Of a stretch of 64,000 nt of DNA, positions 11,662-21,545 are shown piece after piece (the stretch's first letter is position 1; each line of letters opens with the position of its first letter). Both the position numbers and the translations under genes were made by a program. The notes beneath the pieces are model-generated. The model was not told where the DNA came from, made no database searches, and saw only the letters and a list, made by a program, of their open reading frames with translations. Origin of the DNA: Pseudoneurospora amorphoporcata (lineage: Eukaryota; Ascomycota; Sordariomycetes; Sordariales; Sordariaceae); the NCBI GenBank assembly GCA_033297205.1, contig MU859149.1, positions 62,001 to 126,000 of the forward strand, in the 5' to 3' direction.

Positions 11662-12184
11662 TTAAGTCCTGTAATATGGACTTCCAACCTTCGAGGTTTC
11701 CATTCCGCCGGCCCAGGTATGGGCACCCAAGTTGTAGCCGCCGGTCTTAAGGTAAACGAAGGGTCCAAAAGTCTCGGCCACTGCGGGAATCATAGTACTT
11801 AGGTTAGCGGATGAAAAGAGAGGTTATTCCCTTATAAGGGAATTTTAAACGAGTTAGATGCGTTGTTGAAACTTACGCTCGCACACATCATCGAGTGCTG
11901 CGAGAGACGAATCGCACCGTACCCTCGTAGTTTAGGATACCCGCACACAAATTATTCCTAAGAGTCGCCTTAGAAGCGAGGCTGACAGCAATTGTCTGTC
12001 CAGGAAGCATGGAATCGACGATCTCCTTCCGCTCGTCGTCTGTCAAGAAGTTACGCGTAGTATCGGGCTGACCCGGTACAATTGCGTAGGGGCTCGAGTT
12101 GCCATTGCCCTCGGGCGGTTGAGTGAATATTAATTTGGATGTAAATCCAAGGTCGTATCCGAGAATCGTTTTGACGTTGTGGTA
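11662..12184 (-). pseudogene. Relic of a spliced gene, one frameshift
   Basis: From 12184 down to a TGA at 11890-11888 one minus-strand frame is open for 98 codons with natural composition and C-rich third positions: YHNVKTILGYDLGFTSKLIF, then NGNSSPYAIVPGQPDTTRNF, FLTDDERKEIVDSMLPGQTI, LNYEGTV. A frame change near 11920 leads to CDSSLAALDDVCE. A canonical intron follows (11781..11876: GTAAGT, GCTAAC branch, CAG). The downstream exon keeps that second frame: AETFGPFVYLKTGGYNLGAH, TWAGGMET, ending at TAA 11664-11662. Good splice signals plus a broken frame argue for a recently inactivated gene. The 5' end is lost near a poly-A tract (12231-12251). The family is not recognised. Confidence 0.5.
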
Positions 12185-12764
12185 CCCACCTTACGAATGG
12201 AACCATTGCGATGGGCCTTGATGCGGGTCAAAAAAAAAAAAAAAAAAAAAAGATTGATAACAGGGCTACAGACAGGGCCTACGTACCTACCTAGCTAGGT
12301 ACATGCTCTTTCGGGGCAGGTAATCACATAAGTTACCTAGCTACTCTTGTTCGACGCACCAACCTGGAGTTTTATTGTGCTGGCTGCATTCTACGACGGA
12401 GTGTCCCTCTAGTCTAGCTGCCAAGTGCCAAGTTTCAAAAAGAGCTTACAGGTAACTTCCCGCACCGTCCCTACCTAATATCTTCGCGCACGCGGGACTC
12501 AAAATTAAGCTCATTCGTAAAAAGACAGAACGTTGTTTCTAAAAAACAAAACGCGATTTCTCAAGGACAGATTTGCTACTTGTAAAAGATGGGACGTTAC
12601 CGAGTGTGCTCCTGTTAATTTCCATCCATGCATGCATGTGCCCTGGTCACATCACGGGATACCTAAACATGTAGAGATAGTTTTCTTCTTTCCATCATCA
12701 ACAATAGGAATGATCATCTCCATCACAACGTTACCTTTAGTCGTGACTTGTTTGCACCTAACAA
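12185..12764. other. Intergenic with poly-A tract
   Basis: A run of about 21 A at 12231-12251 is followed by TACCTACCTAGCTAGGTAC (about 12283). Possible upstream remains of the relic gene on the minus strand (TRIKAHRNGSIRK just before a GTGGGT site). Nothing else supportable. Confidence 0.5.
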
Positions 12765-12947
12765 ATGGTGCCAAATAAGTCGCTGTATGCCAGGGCGAAA
12801 GCCTTATTGTTGACTTGGTTGATGGTGATTTCGTTGCTTCTCGCCTTCTTGTTGTATGTTGCTACAGCGTGGTCTAGAAAGGTACCTACAACATTGTTCA
12901 ACGACATGGAACTGTCACCGTACATGTACAAAATCAATGATGATTGA
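12765..12947 (+). CDS. Possible 60-residue single-pass membrane peptide
   Basis: A short frame starting in context caaATGG encodes a basic N-terminus (MVPNKSLYARAK), one strongly hydrophobic helix (ALLLTWLMVISLLLAFLLYV) and a polar tail. This is the layout of a single-pass membrane microprotein. An alternative is that it is an exon or relic: an AAG|GTACC donor-like site follows the helix. No homology is recognised and no leader or promoter is evident. Confidence 0.25.
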   Translation: MVPNKSLYARAKALLLTWLMVISLLLAFLLYVATAWSRKVPTTLFNDMELSPYMYKINDD

Positions 12948-13159
12948 ATTAGTTAGCACCAGCTGCACGTAGCCAGCCACCACCGTAGCGGCAGCGGACT
13001 TGCCCGACATGGTAGACTGACTAAGGTACCTTGAAGGTACTCGGTTTATAGATCTAGTAAACAAAAAAACAAGCGCATACAAAAATATTCCTTGCGGGCA
13101 CCGCTATCTAATCATCTAATCATCTAATCTGTAGCCAAGGTACCCTACACAGTGACCCA

Positions 13160-14149
13160 TTACATGTCCGGGCTGGCGCTGCAAGACCTCGAGCGCGGGG
13201 AAGAGGCGTGTTGCGACGAGGAGGCGGCGCGTTCCTCCACGGAACGAGGCCTACGTCTATCTCTAGGGCCGCCGCCGTATGGCGCTTGTCTGGAACCATG
13301 ACGCTGTCTAGCCGTTCTAATAACTAGTGCATTTTGCTGTGGCACTAGTGCATTTTGCTGGGGCAGCGTGTTTTCCTGCTCCGGGGAGGCGGAGGAGGGA
13401 GCCTGATGGGGCACTGCGGGCGGCTGTGGTGTCGCCAGGACGAGCTCCATCGAGGTACTCATGGGCACCTCTCCCGTGGTGGTCTTCACCTGCTCCTCGG
13501 TGGCCTGCTGCTCTTCGTCGGTCTTCACCTGCTCCTCGGTGGTCTTCTGCTCTTCGGTGGCCTGAACCTGGTCCTGCTCCGAGGGACCTTCATGTTGATG
13601 GGGCGGCTCTGAGTCTGGCCTCATCATGACCCCCTCCATCGAGCCACTCATTTGCACCTCCGGCACTGCCCCCTCGTCGCCCTCGATGGAAGGCATGGCA
13701 TCATCAGGCCCCAAGGTCCCCCTGGTGGGCGTGGCTTGCTGGTTTTGAGGCCGAGGCTGAGGGCAAGGCGCGGGAGAAGGAGAAGGGGGATCAAACATGA
13801 ACGAAAGGGGACGTTGACGCGGGCCATAGAGGTCATTTCTCGCCAACCCAGCCGTCCGTCCCTCAGATGTGTCGGATTGGGCGGGCGACCTCAAAACCCC
13901 GGCTTCCGACTGCTCTTGCACCCATTTCCCCAGACTCTCTGATGGAGATGGTGCGCCCGACCGACAACCTGGACTCCGCTCTTGCAAATCGGCCTGGATC
14001 TCCTCAATCGTTGGTGGAGAAAAGTTACCGTCGAACCCCGGATGGCCCCAGTGAGGAAGCGAATTTGAAGCCTCACGTGCAGGTCCAGGCGAAGAAGCGG
14101 GTGTCTGGATATCTGGAGTAGATGCGCTATCACTGCTGTTTTCGGACAT
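13160..14149 (-). CDS. Disordered Ser/Pro/Gln-rich protein, unknown function
   Basis: An intronless frame of 329 residues starting at the second in-frame ATG (MSENSSDSAS). It is chosen because the leader before it is CAACAACCAAG-like and a TATA box lies about 490 bases upstream. Almost the whole protein is predicted disordered by composition. It contains a segment of imperfect TEEQ(V)KT/DEEQQ repeats around residues 210-240, a duplicated QQNALV pair near residue 280, and an Arg/Ser-rich C-terminus (RDRRRPRSVEERAA, SSPRSRSCSASPDM) that could be a nuclear or RNA-binding tail. No folded domain is visible, so function is unknown. It is the only well-supported gene between 5.4 and 18 kb. Confidence 0.65.
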   Translation of the reverse strand: MSENSSDSASTPDIQTPASSPGPAREASNSLPHWGHPGFDGNFSPPTIEEIQADLQERSPGCRSGAPSPSESLGKWVQEQSEAGVLRSPAQSDTSEGRTAGLARNDLYGPRQRPLSFMFDPPSPSPAPCPQPRPQNQQATPTRGTLGPDDAMPSIEGDEGAVPEVQMSGSMEGVMMRPDSEPPHQHEGPSEQDQVQATEEQKTTEEQVKTDEEQQATEEQVKTTTGEVPMSTSMELVLATPQPPAVPHQAPSSASPEQENTLPQQNALVPQQNALVIRTARQRHGSRQAPYGGGPRDRRRPRSVEERAASSSQHASSPRSRSCSASPDM

Positions 14150-15960
14150 AATGCTTGTCGAGACTTGGTTGTTGAGAGACTGGAAGCGCAGGTTAGTATG
14201 AAATGCCATGCATGTCAAAGCAATATTGACAGGGATGTTTACATGCAAGTAAGGTAGGTACTCAAGGGAGTGCTGTGAGTGTCAAGGGTATCCGTAGGAA
14301 CGGATGTCGAGGCTAACTGAAGTGGGTTAGAGACCGATGGTTAAATATACGGCGGAGGATGTATAGTTGGAAGGTACCTTTTGATGTGAGACTCGGGGTT
14401 GTTCGAGGATAGGGGACTCTGCTATGAGCACAAGAATCAAGTGTGGGTTTGGACGTAACGGAGACCTCGAACAAACACCTCTGAAATGGTTAGACACGCA
14501 GTGACTGACGTAGTGACTGACTGGACTGGACTGGAGGTTGGAAACCGAGTCTTCTGGGAATGAATGGTTGATGGAGGCTGGAGAGAAAGGACTGGATGAA
14601 GGGGCTTAGACAACGGGAAAGGTGGCCTTCCTTATATACCTAGTTCTGAGTCCTCGTTCTGAACAGAATACTTTACTTGATCGCCCCTGCCCTCTCGATC
14701 GAACAAGTAGACAATGGGAAGTCTAACCGGGTGCTGAAGCTCGCATATGTACCAGCACATGCACACCCGAAGGACACATTGGTCATGACTACCTTACACG
14801 GGAACATTCCTTCTCTTGTGTATCATAGACCTGAAATGCAACTGATCTCGTTGTCCGTTGGCTGGCGAACATACTAGCACGTCATTTTCCTAGAAGGCGA
14901 CCGGCACGCGTCCTGTAGCAAGGGTAACGTCCTTCTTCTGCAATCAATCCCGCTGCGCAGTTTCGGTGTGAAGGCAGAGCAACGTGGGGCGTCTGACACT
15001 TTGCATAGACCAAAGGAAGCTTGAATTCCTGCTTTACCGTCCACATTCCAGTTGCCTGTTACATCACTTACCTTACATGGACTGCCCGCTGCTGTATATG
15101 TAGATGTATGAACAGCACTGTTCTTGCCTCTTCTCCCTCGTTTTATTGTTCCATGGCTTGGATTAAAGGGCAAAACGATGTGTAGATGTGTGTATCCTAT
15201 GGAGAGAAGGCTATAGCAGAAAGGGAAAAGAAGTGTGGAGGGCTAAAATACAGGAAGTGTGAGGGCATGGACCCACACGACAAGACAAGGGAGGGGGTGG
15301 GGACATGAACCCACCCGACAACACCATGTTTTTCTCTGTAGGGGAGTTCCGGGGGAGGGGTGGGCATGAAAGACTCCTTCAACACCTCCAGCACAAGGTG
15401 AATATTCTAGCCTGCCGCCGCCATTGCCTGCAAGGTAGGTAACGATCGTGAGCTTCCGATGGTCGCGGGCTTGCGGTACCTAGTTCGAAATTTTGACATG
15501 TTCCGCCCGGAAGAAATGACGCGATGATTCCAAGGCCGCAGGAGGAATCACAGGGCGGAAGCGTTCCAGGTGTGCCTCTACACCACTTAGCGCTGGCACC
15601 ATGCTTGAAAATATGACACGATGGAAGTGTATGCTTACCTAGCCACTAGGTTGTCGTTGGCCATCTTGTTCGTTGGCTGATGCGCGTCATAATGGCCAAT
15701 CGTTTACTACGGCGAGCCTCGCGATGCGATGCGCAACTAAGCCATGAATAGAGCGCATTAGAAAGATGATATTCACGTGATAGATTGTTTGCAGGTCTCC
15801 GTTGGATGGGGAACAAGGGGACGGGAACCGGGAGGCCGGAGCCTGGAACCCATCCAACCCAGTAACTCCCGTCAAATGTCAAGGTTCAGAGCCACAGCGC
15901 AGCGTAGAGGCAGTCTCGGTACCTAACAGTGGCGCATGCCTTCACCAAGAGGCTGATACT
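14150..15960. other. Leader of the 13160 gene, then gene-free DNA
   Basis: The first 490 bases are the presumed leader of the minus-strand gene. Beyond that only short unconvincing frames occur. Confidence 0.5.
14631..14640 (-). promoter_or_regulatory. TATA box for the 13160-14149 gene
   Basis: On the minus strand it reads GGTATATAAG, about 490 bases upstream of the start codon, with pyrimidine-rich leader-like DNA between. It implies a long 5' leader. Confidence 0.45.
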
Positions 15961-16125
15961 GTTGAAGCTATTCGCATCTCGTCTTATCTTATCAGGATCG
16001 TTCCCCACTTTGGGCATGTATATAACTCGTGATCCTTACGATCACTCCTTCCATCTCTCTCTCCCTCTTCAATCAATCAAGCATTCTGCCCATCTTTGTC
16101 TTGCTCCATATCTTCCGCTTCAACA
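15961..16125 (+). repeat. Left arm of a long inverted repeat
   Basis: The 165-bp arm, from GTTGAAGCTATTCGCATCTC to CTTCCGCTTCAACA, matches the reverse complement of 17067-17252. There are only a few substitutions and four short insertions in the other arm. The arm looks like a promoter and leader: TATA-like GTATATAAC, then pyrimidine-rich DNA and CAATCAATCAAG. It points toward the spacer. Confidence 0.9.
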
Positions 16126-17066
16126 GAGACACATCCGTGGAGTGAAAGTGGCTGTGGTAGTGCTTCCCATAGACTGTCTTGTCCTCTGAACTCGAATTAG
16201 CGCAGCTGTCCACTATCTCGTTGTGCGCCTGCCAAAGAGGGCCAGTATAGCATATGCGGGCGAAGATGGCATTAACCACCCAGGCGCCAGATCCACATGA
16301 GAGGAAACCATGGAAGTCACTTCTGCAAATACCTCTACTCCTACCTCCACGACTAGAACCTACTGTACAAGATCGCGAAGGGCCATGAATCACCAAGAGC
16401 TGGGCGGGACATTTTCCCCTTTCTCCTCCCTCCCCATCCAGCCCAGGGCATGTTCACAACAGGCAATTTCCCGCCTCGATCTCGGGGGCTGAATCATGCA
16501 CCAGTCCAGGAGAGCTCAAGTCTTGCTCTATCTGCCATGGCCCCTGTGGATTTTTGTTCCAGAACTTAGTGATTGCCGTAAACACAAGACATTCGAGCTC
16601 TGAAGTTGCTCGTGAATGACGATTCTATCCAGTGTCAGTCGGTTGGGTACGAGCCGGCAAATATTGATATCTTGCTATTGGCACAGTGCTAGGACACTTG
16701 GCCGTTATTTCACTTGCGGTTTTTCTCAATTATTGAAATGCTTAAAAAATGCATCATGACATTGGAAATGGCCAATTCCAAGTCGTAGATTCTTTGGGTG
16801 CAATTGCGGTCGGATGACTGCCGAGTGTCCGGGCACCCCTCTGGCTCGTGTCCCGTTCCGCTCCCGGCCCCCGCCCCGCCCCGCACTCGCCCCCCTCACA
16901 CCCACCCGACCTCACCAGCAACGGTTCATTGAACAATGGAAATAAAAGTCTGGGACAGGGAACCATGTGGGGTTTAAGGCTTTACGGGATCAGTCGTAGT
17001 CCCCTTTCTCGGTAGTTGCTGCTGCCGTCCCTTGGTTCAAAAAGTTCAAGTTTGGACGAGAAAGGT
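16126..17066. other. Spacer between inverted repeat arms
   Basis: 941 bp with no convincing gene. The sequences directly inside the two arms do not resemble each other, so homology stops sharply at the CAACA ends. It holds a C-rich block near 16855-16910. Confidence 0.6.
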
Positions 17067-17252
17067 GTTGAAGCGGAAGATATGGAGCAAGACAAAGATG
17101 GGCAGAATTCTTGATTGATTGAAGAGAGCCCAGAGGATGGAAGGAGTGATCGTAAGGATCACGAGTTATAGAGGTATACATGCCCAAAGTGCAGTGGGGA
17201 ACGATCCTGATAAGATCTTGATAAGATAAGATGAGATGCGAATAGCTTCAAC
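17067..17252 (-). repeat. Right arm of the long inverted repeat
   Basis: The 186-bp arm is the reverse complement of 15961-16125, longer because of small insertions: an extra CAAGATCTTAT-like duplication, TGCAC-like bases, CCTC, and a few in the pyrimidine run. No target-site duplication was seen at the outer ends. Confidence 0.9.
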
Positions 17253-17998
17253 AAAAGGGGTAAAGTAAAACGAAAACATGGCGAACCCCGACACCGCCTG
17301 TCGATGTCGGAGCCCAGAGGTCAACGACAAAAGCCGACGGAGCAGCATCACCAGCTGTTCAAAGCCTTCATCTTCCCAACACGCGCCCACTACAAGCCTC
17401 AAAGACAAACCACCATAAGCAAATACCAATCCAACAGAACTCAACAAGTCACCATGGTCTCAACACCATACACCACAAACCCCGTACAGACACTTCTGGC
17501 AAGCGGTCGTTGACCCTACCAGACCTTATAACTTGAGAAGTGCGGACCGCCGGCTGGAGGACTGTTTGACTGCTACTTGGTCCGATGAGCATTCCCATTC
17601 GGGGTCCGACCCATCGAGTCATCGACCTCCCCGACTACCCCACCTTGGGTCCCAAACGGAAACGGAGGGCCGGCGGCGGTTATACATCTGCCGATGAAGT
17701 TGAAGTAGGGATTACATGGGACTAGGTGGAGAGGAGGGAAGACCATGGGAGACGAGAGGGGGAAAAGCAAGACTGTGTGAAGGGACATCAAATTTTGTAT
17801 GTCAGAAAATTTGAACCAATGAAAACGTGAATACCCTCCCAATTTGGCAAGTGCCAGTTGTTTCTTCCGTCACCCGTGTTTCTTCCGTAAAGCGCTGTTG
17901 TTTTCCGGCGTGGAATCATTCATCTTGAACTTTGGATCATTTTTCCTATTGACCATGTTCAAATTCCACAAAAAAAAAAAAAAGAAGCGAAAAACATT
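17253..17998. other. Intergenic with one tiny ORF and tRNA 3' flank
   Basis: A 19-residue ORF (17454..17513) has an excellent start context (AAGTCACCATGG) after a CA-rich leader-like stretch. It may be the start of a lost gene or a short translated leader. The end of the region has T runs on the minus strand that can terminate the tRNA transcript. Confidence 0.4.
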
Positions 17999-18088
17999 GG
18001 GGCCACCCGGGGATTGAACCCGGGACCTCTCGCAAGAATGCTCAGGATTGAACCCTAAGCGAGAATCATACCACTAGACCAGCGGCCC
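17999..18088 (-). tRNA. tRNA-Pro (AGG) with 18-nt intron
   Basis: The minus strand gives a 7-bp acceptor stem (GGGCCGC with GTGGCCC, one G-U pair), D-arm GTCTAGTGG, anticodon stem TCTCGC/GCGAGA with loop TTAGGG, and T-arm CCCGGGTTCAATCCCCGGG. The anticodon AGG is followed by G37 and then an 18-nt intron (TTCAATCCTGAGCATTCT). The mature length is 72. It closely resembles known fungal tRNA-Pro. A T5 run just downstream is a Pol III terminator. Confidence 0.95.
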
Positions 18089-18225
18089 TTGTTATTCGAT
18101 TGCTTGTAGTGCACTGACCTTAGGCTTGTAAACTGCTGTACCTCCTTGGACTGATTGGTCCATTGGTGTGGACTGTTGCATGAAGATCGAGAGTGTCGTG
18201 GCGGCACCAGGTCGTCACTTCCATA

Positions 18226-18723
18226 TTACCTCCACAATGTCACTGCCGAGCTCCCGTCTGTAACGTGGAAAGAATGATGAGTCTCCAAAAACGGTAAATC
18301 AGGATGGAAAGAACGACTGGCCGAATACAGCACGGTTTTTAGGTTGCTCTGCAATTCTTCCGTCCAGGCACGTTTCTCCCAGCCCATCCATCTGATGAGA
18401 AGCGAGCAAGGGAGTCGCCCGCTCGGGGCTACTATTGCCGTGCGAGACAGCTGCGCTATTCGTTGCTGGATCAGGTTCTGTTCTGATTCACTCTTCGTCA
18501 TCTGTTTTGCTGCCTTGGTCAACAGCTGGAGATGAAGATGTCTGCGTATAACCGCCGTTCGGGACCAAGTATCGTAGATTGGGGTGGTTTCGAACCTTTT
18601 TGGGGATGAAATAGTGTTGCTGGGGTCAATCATTGAGTGGTGAGATAGCTGGCTGGGGTCGTCGAGAGGAACATATCGGAATCGGATATGTTCAACGTCA
18701 ATGATGAATATACCGGAAACCAT
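18226..18723 (-). CDS. Hypothetical 165-residue protein
   Basis: An open minus-strand frame starting MVSGIFIIDVEHIRFRYVPL. It has a mixed natural composition, a basic helical middle (IRRHLHLQLLTKAAKQMTKS) and WMGWEKRAWTEELQSN near the C-terminus. No domain, signal peptide or membrane segment is recognised. Codon third positions are less C-biased than in the solid genes here, so it may be a relic or chance frame. It lies 137 bases from the tRNA-Pro. Confidence 0.4.
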   Translation of the reverse strand: MVSGIFIIDVEHIRFRYVPLDDPSQLSHHSMIDPSNTISSPKRFETTPIYDTWSRTAVIRRHLHLQLLTKAAKQMTKSESEQNLIQQRIAQLSRTAIVAPSGRLPCSLLIRWMGWEKRAWTEELQSNLKTVLYSASRSFHPDLPFLETHHSFHVTDGSSAVTLWR

Positions 18724-19638
18724 GATCAGCTACATTTGGCGTGAAAAGGATGCGGTGATTATGGCGATTAAAACGGTTGACTAGTAGCCAAGTGGTGAAT
18801 CCCAATGTAAGCATGAGTCCCTCCCCTCTCTTATTACTCTCTATCCTCTCAGGAAATAATAACTTACCTATCCTCCTCAATTGTTTTAGTGCTTTTAGTG
18901 CGCTTAAGGCGTAGTAGCATCGACAAGTTAGCTTAGTCAAGTTACCCACTGAAACTGAGGCTGAAATGTATTTGTGCGACGTTGTCCGCTTCCGAGGTAG
19001 TGCGAACTGTGGTCTTGGAATAAATCCTACGGAAAACTTGGGAATCGTGCAGCGTATGAATGGCTTCGATTTGTCCATTCGAATGGTGATTCTCGTTAGA
19101 CATAGGTTGATACCCACACAGTTACCTAATCCTCTCGAGAACTCGGAGATGCGGAAAACGTCTCGGCCCGAAGCCTCCTTCTCAGCTCTTCTAAATCAAC
19201 GGAAGCTATCCCTTTCGCACCTATTCAACCGGCATTCGACTCGGACTAATGACACATAACAGGAGATATTTCCACACACGCAATCTCCACTTGACCGGCG
19301 GTTCCCCCCCTTGATGGCACATTGTATCGTCAACTTGGACCTTGAACAACATTAAAGAGCAACACGAGAAGAACAACAGTGGAAGAATAACACTACAAGA
19401 GATATTCCGCGTGAGTGAAAGGACAGACGTAGGTATAGTTGAGATTCACCATTCCTTTCTATCCCTGTATCACAGACACCCATTAACCAGATTAAGTAGT
19501 GTACATATACAAAGCTGTGTCATCTAATCTCCCCATCCATCCATTCGAAGCCCCAACTGTCTTCCCCTTTTCAGTTTGATCCAACCAACATCCTCCACGT
19601 CTTCAACCTGCTCCCTGTAATTAACTAAAACACGAAAA
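18724..19638. other. Intergenic, 3' flank of the MFS gene
   Basis: Short frames only; no supportable gene. The last 140 bases are the probable 3' untranslated region of the minus-strand MFS gene. Confidence 0.5.
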
Positions 19639-21545
19639 TCACGCCAGCCCAACCTCGACATTCTTCCCCTTGACACTCTTCCACTCCACCAACAGCGCCC
19701 CAAAAATACTCGCCACCGCCATCGCCACAAAAACCATAAACACGTCCGTCAGCGCATTATTATACGCCAGCGTGATCCCCGGCAGTATACTCCTATCAAT
19801 CGTCTTCTGCACACTCGTCGCGCCCAGCAACAAAATATCCTCGGGATTGCTGCCGAACCCAGGCGCCAGCTCCCCGACGTACTGCACCAGCTTGTTGGCA
19901 AACACGTTCTGCGCAATGCTCACAAACAGCGCGCCGCCGAGGGTCTGCATGAACACCATCAGCGCCGTGCCGACGGAAACGTCCTTGATTTCCAGCACGG
20001 TCTGCACCGCCATGAGAGATTGCTGCAGGCCCATTCCCAGGCCGGCGCCGACGAGGATCTGGTAGCCGATCCACTTGCCGGGTTTGGTGTCGGGTTGCAA
20101 GGTCGTCAGGAGACCGTAGCCGATGCTGGAGACGACGGAGCAGAGGATCATGAAGGGCGTGTAGTAGCCCAGGGCGGAGACGAGACCGCCGGCGACTACC
20201 GACCAAATGACGACCGACAAAAGCATGGGGAGGTTCATGATCCCGGACTTGACGGCTGTGGCGCCCTTGACGGCTTGGAACCAGATGGGCAGGTAGTAGA
20301 CTGAGCCCATGAAGGCGGCGCCCAAGCTGAAGGAGAAGATGGCGGCGGCCCAGACGGAGCGCTTCTTGAGGATGCGGGGAGGAACGGTGCCTTGATCTTG
20401 CATCTTGAACTGGATGAAGATGAAGGCGGTGATCAAGACGGCGAAGAGGACAAAGAGGAAGATGATGCGCCAGCTGTCCCACTCGTAAGTGGTACCGCCC
20501 CATTGGAGCGCGAGCAAGAGGCAGACGATGGCGGGCATGAACACGGCTGTGCCGTAGGGGTCGAATTTCATAATGGTCTTGGCCCAGGTTACTTCGGTCG
20601 GTCTCTCGCGCTGGGGGTCGGGGAAGAAAAACCCGATGACGACCATGGCGACGGCGCCGATGGGCAGGTTAATGTAGAAGCACCAGCGCCAAGTAACTTG
20701 ATCGGTAAAAACGCCGCCGAGAAGCGGGCCTGAGACGGAGGCGATGCCGTACATGGAGCCGATGAAGCCGGTGTAGACGGGACGTTTTTCGAGAGGCACG
20801 GCGTAGGCAAGGATGATTAGGGCGCCGGAGAAGATGCCTGCGGAACCGACACCGGCGATGGCGCGACCAATGATTAGAGTGGTGGACGTGTTGGCGACGC
20901 CGCAGATTAGGGAGCCGAGCTCAAAGACGAAGATGGCCATCAGGAAGACCCATTTGAGGGAGAAGAAGGTGTAGAAGCGCCCGAAGAGGAGTTGGAGCGC
21001 GGCGGTGGTTAGGAGGTAGGCTAGAGTCTGTCAGCCAGCGGCTGTCAGTGAACGGGGAGGAGATAAAGGAGGAGACTCACCACTTCCATACCAACCGACA
21101 TCGGGCAAACTGTGAAACTGATCCGTGATCTTTGGGATGGCCGTCGCAATAATCGAGTTATCTGCTTATTGTTAGTCTCCATCTTCTGTCTTTCAGCTAC
21201 CGGAACAAGAGCGCTTATACCAAGAGCCATCAAGAAGACAGCCAAACACAAGGCCATGGTGATCATGCCCAACTTGAGGCCTGTCGGGTATTCCACTCCA
21301 TCCTCTCGTATCGTAGTAACGTGACTCTTCTGTGTAGCATTGGACTTGTTCTGTGTCAACTCATGCGGCTGTTCCTTCTCCGGATCTGTCAAGTCGATTG
21401 TCCGTCCGCCGTCTGTGTCCGAGAGGACTTCCTTGTTGTAGCCTTCATCCTCTGCTATTGTTGGTGCTTTTGATTCGCTCTCGCCGACACCTGGGGGTAC
21501 TGCTAGGTTGTCGCCTTTGGCGGCGTCCTTTTTCGTGCCGGCCAT
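19639..21545 (-). CDS. MFS drug/toxin exporter, DHA2 (14-TM) type
   Basis: Three exons (21221..21545, 21081..21161, 19639..21020) encode 595 residues. Introns of 59 and 60 bp are GTATAA...CAG and GTGAGT...TAG; both restore conserved sequence, giving MALDNSIIATAIPKIT and WYGSAYLLTTAALQLLFGRF. Residues 1-85 are a polar cytoplasmic tail. Family motifs seen are LDNSIIATAIPKIT (motif D1), GRAIAGVGSAGI (motif B region), SVSGPLLGGVFTDQVTWRW (antiporter motif C) and CFYINLPIGA. Fungal members export mycotoxins, host-selective toxins and azoles by proton antiport at the plasma membrane. The substrate is unknown. No biosynthetic gene is adjacent; the diterpene cyclase gene is 20 kb away, so partnership with it is speculative. 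Confidence 0.95.

Noticed and set aside
17454..17513. 19-codon ORF with a near-ideal start context
   Set aside because: Too short and without conservation evidence; mentioned only in the intergenic note.
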